Shown here one piece after another: positions 23,490-37,329 of a stretch of DNA of 64,000 nt (the first letter of the stretch is position 1; each line of letters opens with the position of its first letter). The position numbers and the translations under genes were made by a program. The notes beneath the pieces are model-generated. The model was not told where the DNA came from, searched no databases, and saw only the letters and a list, made by a program, of their open reading frames with translations. Location: assembly GCA_018340375.1 (NCBI GenBank), contig JAFFJZ010000003.1, positions 3,596,001 through 3,660,000 of the forward strand, written 5' to 3'. The stretch is from Gonatopus flavifemur (taxonomy: Eukaryota > Arthropoda > Insecta > Hymenoptera > Dryinidae).

Positions 23490-26047
23490 ATTTATATCGA
23501 TAGCTTTTTTTTTTCTTAATTGAAAATTGTAATCCACATTGTCGGTGTAAGAATTGTCTAATTTAACATTAAATCATTTTTTGACAACACAGATCACATC
23601 ATTCAAGAAAAACTCTTAAATTCAAATTTTATTATTCCCAATACCATGCTAATACTAGTTTTCGTTGATTGTAATGAGATACTAGTAATTAACTGTTGAC
23701 TGAAGTTTTTAAATTTTACTGTAAAAATGATTAAATAGAAAATCAAATTTATATTTGAATTTTTGAATGTAATAAGTATCCAATTTCAAACCCTCTATAG
23801 AAATAAAAATATGTATAGAGTAAGTTGATGAAAAAAAAAAACACTTATTATAATCATTTTTACCTTCCCTGTTACAAATAATTTATAAAACCTCATTGAC
23901 GAAGAGGAATATGAATAGGTTTCAATGAAATTTAATGAGAAATTCAGCCATTCGTCACAGGATTCAATAGAATATTTCTCCTTGGGTTGTATGCAATTTA
24001 AAAAATATAACCAGGATCATATTGAACACTTGAGGCGCTATTTCACGATGCTGGTATCCTCTTGAATTATGTTTAAAAAAAAAAAGCCACCAAAGTGAGG
24101 TGAATTTTAAGTAGGCAATGGATTAAAAGAGTATCTCCATCCATCGGGTCAATAAAAAGACTTTTGTAAATAATACAATATGCGTATGTATTTTTATAGT
24201 ATAAAAAAATATACACAGGATAAATTTTAGTTATGTTTCTAACTTTCAAGAAGTTATAAATAATGTATATGATATACATATGAAAATCTAATTCATTTTC
24301 AGAATGCACTGATAAATTGTTAAAGAATAATTAAGAACTTGTGTTTCACAAATATCATTGCTGTAATAAGATATATTTTTCATAAAATATCCTAATAATA
24401 GTGTATGTCATTGACTCTGTGTAAACCTAATACTTTCTTTGTAGGAACGTTTTATAAAATGTAATAAAATTTCTTCAGGAATTTAAATATAATTTCAAAA
24501 AATCACACTTCATTATCCGATAGGAAATAATAAAGATTATCTGAAGAAAGATTTAAAAATATGAATTGATTTGATCTTAGTATTAAGAATTTTTCTGAAC
24601 AGTTAGAAAAAATACTACAAAAAAACAATAAAAATATTCTCATTTATAAGTCTGAATTTATAAAAAAGAACATGAATGATGGATTACTATGGAATTGCAA
24701 GATCGTACAATACATCATTAATATATATTGAGGATAAAATTAATATGTTTAGAGTCACTTAATATTCATAATGTAAAATTCAAAATATTTCTTCTAATAC
24801 TTATTTCATGATGATTTAGAACGTACAGGAAAACTTTATAGCAAGTTATTTCTATTAGTTAGATCTATTATCCTATACAATATTTGTTATTTTCATGTGC
24901 ATAAGGGCTCTTGTACATTCTGAATGTAGTATGTCAGAGCGTTACAAACCACTAGAGCCATTCTCTAAACATCGATATTTGAAATCATCAAGCTTTCTTA
25001 AATCTGCAATTATAATTTCTTTGTGCCACTTGTGCAAAGAAATTATACTGATCTCTAATTCTCGATGGGAAAACTGTATCTTGCTAGAAAAATGACATTT
25101 CATATATCATAAATCATGAACGTATCGCAGAAACGTGATTCTTATTTGCTAAATATAAGATAAATCGCTATATCTTTGTCACTAGATATCATTTCGTCAG
25201 GTCATCGATAAAATTCATCATTGAGCAATTGTATACAAATTGAGTATATTTTGTGTAATCATGAAAAATATTCATAATTTGCTTGAACCACTCAAACCAC
25301 TTGAATACCATTTGTACCTGCTGCTGTAAGTAGCTTTGTTGCGACAAAACGATTGTCACATGATTTTGTTTAGGAAACTAATAAGAAGTAACCGATATTC
25401 AACAGATTACTATAAAAAGAATAATTTTTCAAATTAAGATTGTATGCAAAAAATAATAATTCAAACCCTACACATTTTTAATCTTGTTGAAGTTATTCCA
25501 TGAAACTTGTTCTCCCTTTATAACCTCAAAACTACATTGCCAACGAAATTTTCACTTGATCGTAAAAGATTTTGTATAATTTGAAAATTAAAGGAAACTA
25601 AAAATCATAGTTCAATGCAGTACAACCAAACTCACCGTACGCAGGAAATAATAGAGCAAAAGATCACTTTCATCCCTGAAAACAAGTACAAACATGTTAA
25701 AATTGATGGTTGTTCTTTGAAATCAATTGTCAGCGAGTTTGACGTTTATACCCACATGAATATTTGTATGAAAAGAGAATTGATGAATGGATGAACAGTA
25801 TTTATTCAGTTGATTGTTCCACCACCATAACTTGAATCAGAAGAATAAAATTGATCTTTCGTCACGATGAACGTATACATGCACATGCATGTACACACAC
25901 ACTCGAATACAGATGTCACTCCACAATACATCGTTGAAAATTGAATGAAATGAATAACAGATGGCGCCCTTACTTGATTTTCAATTCAACCCAAAGTAAA
26001 ATTAACTCGAGTAAGCTACAAGTAATAGTTCGATGCGTGGGATTGTT
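23490..26047. other. Intergenic stretch between thoc6 and U4, no gene recognised
   Basis: After the thoc6 3' UTR this is about 2.2 kb of AT-rich DNA with only short open frames lacking domains. The last 70 nt before 26048 must hold the U4 promoter (proximal sequence element). I cannot identify that element with confidence because it diverges between insect orders. Confidence 0.55.
23802..23807 (+). other. Candidate polyadenylation signal, thoc6
   Basis: AATAAA about 310 nt after the stop codon of thoc6, in AT-rich sequence. Confidence 0.5.
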
Positions 26048-26190
26048 AGCTTTGCGCAGTGGCGATATCGTAACCAATGAGGTTCTACCGAGGTGCGATT
26101 ATTGCTAGTTGAAAACTTTTACCAATACCCCGCCATGACGATGTGAAAGACCATCGGCTACGGCAATTTTTGATAACCCCTACGGGGGTT
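26048..26190 (+). ncRNA. U4: U4 spliceosomal small nuclear RNA
   Basis: RNA partner of U6 in the U4/U6.U5 tri-snRNP of the spliceosome. The 5' end AGCTTTGCGCAGTGGC is the U4 sequence that pairs with U6 (stem II). It is followed by the 5' stem-loop with the 15.5K-binding kink-turn (CCAATGAGG then CCGAGG) and by GCGATTATTGCTA, which forms stem I with U6. The conserved CCAATACCCCGCCATGACGA segment comes next, then the Sm site AATTTTTGA at 26165-26173, and a 3' hairpin AACCCC-TAC-GGGGGTT. Length is about 143 nt, as expected. Changes from the vertebrate sequence tend to keep pairing, which argues for a functional gene rather than a pseudogene. The exact 3' end is uncertain by a few bases. Confidence 0.95.
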
Positions 26191-26432
26191 GCTGAACTAA
26201 TTCAAACATAATTTTTATATAGCATTTTGCCAATCCATGACGCCTTCACCATAATTGATTGAATCCGTCACTTATAAAAGTTCCTCAAACAAAGTTGAGT
26301 GTTTTTGACAAGGATGGAAGCCAAAATTATGAAAAATCAAATCAACGAAAAGGTTTAGACATAATTCTTTTTCTTTTTTTAAACACTGATTTTGTTGATT
26401 TGGCTATTTAAAATAAGTTTGTGTAGAAAACA

Positions 26433-26584
26433 CCCAAATAACTCAAGAACTTTTCAAACATTCTGCGCTCATTCTATGATTATTCGAAACTAACTCTCCG
26501 AAGATTCTGAGAATGATCATGGGAATTCTTTCAGAACTTCCAAGAACCTTCTTAGCATTTCTAACCTATTGTGCTATACTTGGG
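26433..26584. repeat. Diverged inverted-repeat element (CCCAAATA...TACTTGGG)
   Basis: Left end CCCAAATAACTCAAGAAC and right end GTGCTATACTTGGG are roughly inverted copies of each other. They resemble the CCCAGATAGCAC ends seen near 20.9 kb. Internally it is rich in GAAxxTTC words. Probably an older member of the same family. Confidence 0.4.
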
Positions 26585-27410
26585 CATGATATATGTGAGA
26601 ATGTGATAAAAAAAGTAGAATACGTCATTCTACCCTATTTCTTTAGTGTTTCTAATCATTTTTTCAAGTGAAAATTGATGTGCTCGTATTTTCTTACTTT
26701 AGACATGAACCGGAAAGATTGCTAACGATGTACGAAAATCATGGTCTAATTTTTGATTGCTGATATCACATTTTCAGGAGAAAAATCTTTCTGCATTTTT
26801 CTTCAAAAGAAAAAAACGCTTTACAGGGGGAACAAATTGAAATCTCCACCGTTCGATTTTCTGTCTTCTGTTTTGCGTTGAATAAAGAAAGATAAAATCA
26901 CCACCGTTTGCACTTCTATCTCGGCAGAAGTTTTTATTAGTTCAAGCAGTTGGGAATTCCAACGGAAACCGTCAATCACAAATCAAAGTTGAACGGAATG
27001 ACCAATTGAAAAAGAAAGAATTCTCAGAGGCCAGACACCCTGACCAACAACTCATCAAAGATGGGAAGGATGGGAAATCCACCAATGAAAAATTCTCATC
27101 GATTGAAACGTCCGATGATAAAAAAATGAACATTACCCGCATGGCAGCGCTGGAGAAAACAGTGAAAATCTGAAACGCACCCACAATGAATGATATTCCA
27201 ACAACAACGGAACAAAAAACCATGGGTGCCAAGTGGTGAAGCGTGATTTAATAGTTTCTCATTCACTGTCAAAATTATTTTTTGAAGTTAAATTACCCTT
27301 CTACAAATTCTTTCATCCTTTTCTTCCGATAAACGTTATCCCTCGTATCGTTCATATCTAGACCAAAGTCTAGATATCGCTTTGCATTGAATTTCTAAAT
27401 TCATTCGACA
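26585..27410. other. Region upstream of Atg3 with a coding-like but orphan open frame
   Basis: On the + strand a frame without stops runs from about 26897 to the TGA at about 27173 (roughly 92 codons). It is rich in Lys, Asp, Asn and Ser, with KKKEFSEARHPDQQLIK-type sequence. There is no initiator ATG at its start, no domain I know and no clear flanking splice partner. It may be a fragment of an old coding element or chance. The last 120 nt before 27411 should contain the Atg3 promoter and 5' UTR. Confidence 0.4.
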
Positions 27411-29581
27411 ATGCAAAGTGTTATAAATTCTGTCAAAGGTACCGCGCTCGGGGTCGCAGAATACTTAACCCCCGTATTAAAGGTAATTTAGTTTCCAATT
27501 TTCATTGAATACACTTTTGCTTGTTATCCAAAAATTCATCTCAATATGTTTGATGAGATTATTTCAATTATTCACATAGCGGATGATACTTTTATAAGAT
27601 TTTCTAAACTTGATTATTCGAGTTATTATGTTTTTTTTCTTTTCTAGGAAAGTAAATTTAGGGAAACAGGTGTGTTAACGCCAGAAGAATTCGTTGCAGC
27701 TGGTGATCATCTTGTTCATCATTGTCCAACTTGGCAATGGGCGATGGGCGACGAAGATAGAGTCAAATCTTATTTACCAAAAAACAAACAATTTCTATTA
27801 ACTCGCAATGTACCTTGTAGCCGTAGGTGTAAACAGGTGAGTAAGCAGTTTTCGATATCTCTACAGTGGTTTCTTCACATCTTGTTATGCTTAAACTTGT
27901 AAGTATAACTGTATTTTTCTTCTTCCCATAGCAACTGATTCTGTCTGTTCGATTGTTTCTAATTTTGCTTTCTGGATGAAAAATATCAATTGGAATATTC
28001 ATTGCAAAATTTTAAACACGGAAAAAGCAAGATGTTTCCATAAAATATTGCAACTTCCTTGAAATTAAAAAACGTTTGCTTCTTTTTTTTCTTTCTTGGT
28101 ACACTCAGTGTTTAGAATTACATCAAAAATTTCATACAACTTGTACTTTTTCAGCTCTGTAACAAGTACATTTAATTCAACACAGAAATAAAAGGAAAAT
28201 AGTTCATTGTTTGAAAATTTTTCTGATGTGATTCATCAATTTACTTTATTGCATATTGATTTTTATCACAAATCCATGTTTTTAGGAAGTTATATACTAC
28301 TTCTCTGAGTATTCAATTCCACAAATTACAAAAATAAGATGCTGGAGAAATAGAAAAATTAAGTTATACAGCAATATTTTGATCGAAATGGCTAGGAAAC
28401 CGATCGATAATGATTACTTTCATTCGGCAGACAAAAAAAATTAATTTCAAAGTGTTATAAAGCTCCCTCCCTATTTGAATCACGATGAATATTTTCTTAT
28501 TGATAAAATTGATAGAACTATTATTAAATAATTAATTTAATATCATATTATTGTGGGATTTAATGATATTTAAATTCTTACAGATAGAATACAGCAAAGA
28601 ACAAGAATGTATAATAGAAGCGGATGATCCTGAAGGTGGTTGGGTAGATACGCATCATTATGATACAAGTTTTGGAGGTCTCGATGAGAGAGTATCGGAA
28701 ATGACGTTAGAAGAGATGCAACCCGCTGAAATGGTGGAAACCAATATCACAAACGAAGACGATGATGGAGAGGACGACGACGAGGAGGCTGTAGATATGG
28801 AAGCATTTGAGATCAGCGGTATGCTCGACGAACAAGATAAAGTAAATATACATATATTTCAATAAGATTCATTCGTTACGCATAATTTTTACATAATTGG
28901 CAAATTTCAAAAACGAATACTGTGGAATATCATGAGGTAATATTTGAATTACCATTTGTTTATCATTGATAACAGTATACCGCTGAAACTGCGAAAACAC
29001 CGGCGAAAGAGAAACAGGAATCGTCTTGCGAAGGAGAAATCATTCGTACTCGCACGTACGATTTATACATCACTTATGATAAATACTATCAAACACCTAG
29101 ATTATGGCTTTCCGGGTACGACGAGGTTTGTATTTCTACTCACTTTTTTTTATGTTTTCATTAGGAAAAATTGAATACATAGAGTTGAATTTCAAACCTT
29201 TTTCATTTCAGAATCGAAAACTCCTTACCGTAGAAGAAATGTATGAGGATGTTAGTCAAGATCATGCGAAGAAAACTGTAACAATGGAGAATCATCCACA
29301 TATTCCAGGACCGCCTATGGCATCCGTACATCCATGCAGGTAATTTTTCAAATAAAACTTCCGATTATTCGTTCATAGAGTATATATGTTTTATCGAACA
29401 ACAATGAAATTCCTTCAGGCATGCAGAGGTGATGAAAAAGATTATAGAAACGGTGATGGAAGGTGGCGGAGAACTTGGCGTACACATGTATTTAATTATA
29501 TTCCTCAAATTTGTGCAGTCAGTTATACCAACGATCGAATATGATTATACTCAAAATTTTATGTTAACCACATCGGGATAA
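27411..29581 (+). CDS. Atg3: Autophagy-related protein 3 (E2-like LC3/Atg8-conjugating enzyme)
   Basis: Transfers Atg8/LC3 from Atg7 to phosphatidylethanolamine on growing autophagosomes. Exons 27411-27482, 27648-27836, 28584-28841, 28976-29125, 29212-29339 and 29419-29581 join in phase to 319 residues, near the human 314. The N terminus [20 protein letters not shown] is the curvature-sensing amphipathic helix. [20 protein letters not shown] follows, then the acidic, disordered flexible region (around residues 95-170). [20 protein letters not shown] is the E2 core, and the catalytic cysteine (about residue 265) lies in [13 protein letters not shown]. The C terminus ([20 protein letters not shown]) is typical, with a short non-conserved LTTSG tail. 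The 0.75 kb second intron shows no exon. Identity is certain. Confidence 0.97.
27837..28583. other. Intron of Atg3, nothing recognised
   Basis: AT-rich intron between the second and third coding exons. No exon, RNA gene or repeat was recognised. Confidence 0.6.
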
Positions 29582-29877
29582 AGGACTGATTTCAATTAAA
29601 TTTGAGCAAAGCTGTTGCTAAAGTTCATATATTATTATACTCAAACAAATTGTGCGCATCTGTGTCAATTACACTTGCAAAAGCAATTGTCACGTATCAA
29701 CAATAGATATTTTATTTTATCGTGATACAATGAATCCACACTTGATCGCTTGGTCACTGTTTATTATCCAAGCCCAATGTAACTGCACGTGAATAATGAC
29801 AAATGTTACTATACGAACGCAGTACTAAAATGTGATAAATCATAATGATTGATTAGTAAATATTATATCATGTACGA

Positions 29878-29883
29878 ATAAAC
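29878..29883 (+). other. Candidate polyadenylation signal, Atg3
   Basis: AATAAA about 300 nt after the Atg3 stop. Confidence 0.5.
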
Positions 29884-30428
29884 TCTCTAAGTTATACACA
29901 TTTTTATTATATATTGTTTAATACACAGCATTGTGCTTCATTTTATTATTACTTTATTGGAATTTACTTATTTTCTATATAAATATATATACAATGTACA
30001 AACCGTTGAATAATTTTACGCGCGTGAGCTTTTATACATATAGTAGATCGAAATACGAATAAAAAAAGAACATCTTTGAATTGTAAAAATTTTATAATTT
30101 CAATATTAGTGTGTGAAAAATAAAAACAAAACATGAGTTCGTCATTTGGAACCCAATATACAAAAGCGTTCTTCTTCAATCTCTTGAATTATTGAAAAAA
30201 TGCACATAAAATAAGCAAATATTATTGCATTTGAATATATTTCGCTTACGATTATATGCCTTTTCATTATTTATTGTTAATAACGTATTAAATATCAGCA
30301 TAACGCGTTGTATGTTAAATCAAAAATGACGTATCAAATTTCATTTTATAATATTTTGTCAACAAATTACGAAATTTATATGAGAACGATAATAATATAT
30401 AAGTTCAAAAAATATATTTTATATTATA

Positions 30429-30585
30429 CAGAGTGGCGCAAAAGCCTGGAAACACCCCCGTAACTTGTGAACAGGGCATGATAATTGGATCAAATTTTTT
30501 GTGAATCAACGGCGTGGACGTGTCGGGGACCTGATTCCTTCGTTCAAAAGTTATGGGGGTGTTTCCAGACTTTTGCGCCACCCTG
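30429..30585. mobile_element. 157-bp MITE with 44-bp inverted ends, Tc1/mariner-type
   Basis: Left end CAGAGTGGCGCAAAAGCCTG, continuing GAAACACCCCC. The right end is its inverted copy, with about 4 mismatches in 44 bp. Both ends are flanked by TA (30427-30428 and 30586-30587), the target duplication of Tc1/mariner transposons, and CAGRGTG is a usual mariner-type terminus. There is no transposase frame, so it is non-autonomous. The high arm identity suggests a fairly recent insertion. Confidence 0.85.
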
Positions 30586-30756
30586 TAAAGCATAGAGACG
30601 ATTGAAGCTTGATGTTGGAAGAAACGTTAGAGTGACGTAAAAGAAAGAAACAATGCAACTGATTTTCCTCCTTTAGTTTTATACAGTCGTAGAGTTGAAA
30701 TCATTTCTAAAAACCCCACATCACAAATTAACAATTTCATTAGGCAATTGAGATGT

Positions 30757-35584
<4,828 letters not shown>

Positions 35585-35870
35585 TATGGGGACGATAAAA
35601 ATAATAAATCACCATTGATCAACAAGTACGAAATTTCATTTTGCAGTTATCGCCATTAATTAATCATTCCAATCCCTTGGCTTAAATCTTCATGGAAATT
35701 TGTAGATTTATTTTAGAATTTTACATAATGCTTTGAAAACAAATCTACATTTGACCTGTTGAAAAAATTTGGGACTATGCTGGGACTGTTCATAAAGGTT
35801 CACACGCACGAATGGCATCGATGGAAATGATCTCGTTAAACGCAACGGCGCCGGCAACGTCGAGGGCTTT

Positions 35871-35877
35871 TATAAAG
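35871..35877 (+). promoter_or_regulatory. Candidate TATA box of an unassigned + strand promoter
   Basis: TATAAAG preceded by the GC-rich CAACGGCGCCGGCAACG and followed by GGCAGCTCAGCATCAAGCG, so a start near 35895-35905 would be expected. The first ATG downstream (35970) opens a 93-codon frame of no known family. Whether this promoter serves that frame, a non-coding RNA or the kinesin leader is unknown. Confidence 0.35.
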
Positions 35878-36312
35878 GCAGCTCAGCATCAAGCGTCAAC
35901 ATTGAAAGAAAAGAGAGAACCTGTCGGAGCACTCAAAGAAGTCTCATAGAATTTTAACGGCACTCGCAAATGTCTGACGAATCGAATTCTTTTCCAACTC
36001 TTTTGAAACACTTTGTATTCTTCAAGAGTTCTTTTTTCAGAATTCATTTGAGATTCCATGAAAAAGGCACTTTAGCTGCCATTTCATGCTCCGTTGAAGC
36101 GTCGAGCGTTTACGGTGGAAGAAAAGAGAGGTCATACATTCTCTTTCATTTTTCCCAACGTTCAAATAATTCACGCTGTTATTTTTCCGAGTTTTACTCC
36201 TTCCACGCTTCATGTTGTTTTCTCCTGAACCAGAAAGCTCAAGGGTTGTAAAAGAATCCTCAATGGATAAAATGTATTTGGGTGGGACGCATCCCACTTT
36301 GTCAATTATCGA

Positions 36313-36403
36313 ACGCGCCCCTTCCCACTCCGCCGTTCAATTATTGTCGTGAACATGAGCAGTTGATCGAAATCCGCGCCAACCGTTATACTATTCATTT
36401 GAA
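36313..36403 (+). promoter_or_regulatory. E2F/Myb/CHR-like motif cluster upstream of the kinesin
   Basis: Two E2F-like cores, ACGCGCC (36313-36319) and CCGCGCC (36374-36380), a Myb-like AACCGTT (36381-36387) and a CHR-like TTTGAA (36398-36403) lie within 91 nt. This combination is known from promoters of G2/M genes controlled by the Myb-MuvB/DREAM complex, which fits a cytokinesis kinesin. The motifs are short, so the assignment is inference. Confidence 0.45.
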
Positions 36404-37329
36404 AACAGTGGCGTGTTTCATGTTTGAAAATAGCGAGATTTAACAACTAAAATCAATGCTGAAAGTGAGTTTTAATTAGAATTAATTCTCTCGAGTAAAA
36501 CGTTTCATTTCTATACATTTATTTTAATAATATAGATCGAATTATCAATAATATTTTTCTTGTATTATATTCATAATAACATGGCCCTTTACATCCCTAA
36601 CCGACTCTCAATGACAAATTTGAATTTTATCGATTACATCTGTACTTTTAATAATTGTATTTCCTTGATTAATTTCAATTTCTAAGCAATATGTTGTGCT
36701 GATCATTGTTTGGCGTACAATCTTCATTCATTCACGCGTATACAAGACTTTTTTTGAAAAATAAACAATATTTTTGTCATTCAACTGATTCAATGTTCAT
36801 TCGTCATGAAGATTGTAAAATCAACGTTTTTGTATTAAATTCTCATTGTAGATTATCTGTTTCAGGTGCTTCAATTCATAACCGCATGCATTGAAATGAT
36901 ATTAAACCAATCCTATAGTTTGACTGCTAGATAGTCATAAATACAAGTTTATAAATTTATTGGAACCTGAATTGAAGTTGGTACGAAATAAAAGTAAGTA
37001 TACGCTACCTTAATTCTCACTATTTGATTCTATACAGATGAGATGTATAAGCGTTGTACGTCAGATATCAAATTATTATTAATTCATTTATGAGCATTGT
37101 GATTATATTATATTTACAAAATCCAAATGTAAGGATGATACGTTCAATTTATATAACAACAATTGCAACGGTAGTTTTTCTATATTGAATTTGAGAGAAT
37201 TAAGATATTCAACTGTACTTTTACTTGATTTTTACTTGATTTACACAAAATTGATGCTCAGAGAAACATTAAAATCCTTGTGAAGTATTTTTCAATTTCA
37301 TCGCTCTTCAATATGTTCTTTTAGAGAAG

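Larger units (their letters stand above)
29582..30756. other. Convergent 3' regions of Atg3 and the zinc-finger gene
   Basis: Holds the 3' UTRs of two convergent genes. On the minus strand an AATAAA (plus-strand TTTATT at 30270-30275) may end the zinc-finger transcript. If so, the MITE at 30429-30585 lies inside that 3' UTR. No coding exon is visible. Confidence 0.5.
35585..37329. other. Divergent upstream region of the zinc-finger and kinesin genes
   Basis: About 1.7 kb between two genes transcribed apart. Overlapping open frames near 35970-36297 on both strands show no domain. A GC-richer patch at about 35800-35960 contains a TATA box, and 36310-36405 contains cell-cycle-type motifs (both listed separately). 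The kinesin leader probably starts near 36400 and is spliced from 36464 to 37325. Confidence 0.5.

Noticed and set aside
26972..27232. Hydrophobic 86-codon frame on the minus strand near Atg3, as a membrane protein
   Set aside because: It is the shadow of the Lys/Asp-rich frame on the other strand; the complement of such codons reads as hydrophobic residues. No signals support it.
35970..36297. Overlapping 90-codon frames on both strands between the zinc-finger and kinesin genes as confirmed genes
   Set aside because: No domain, no signal peptide and no splice support; kept only as a possible product of the TATA-type promoter.
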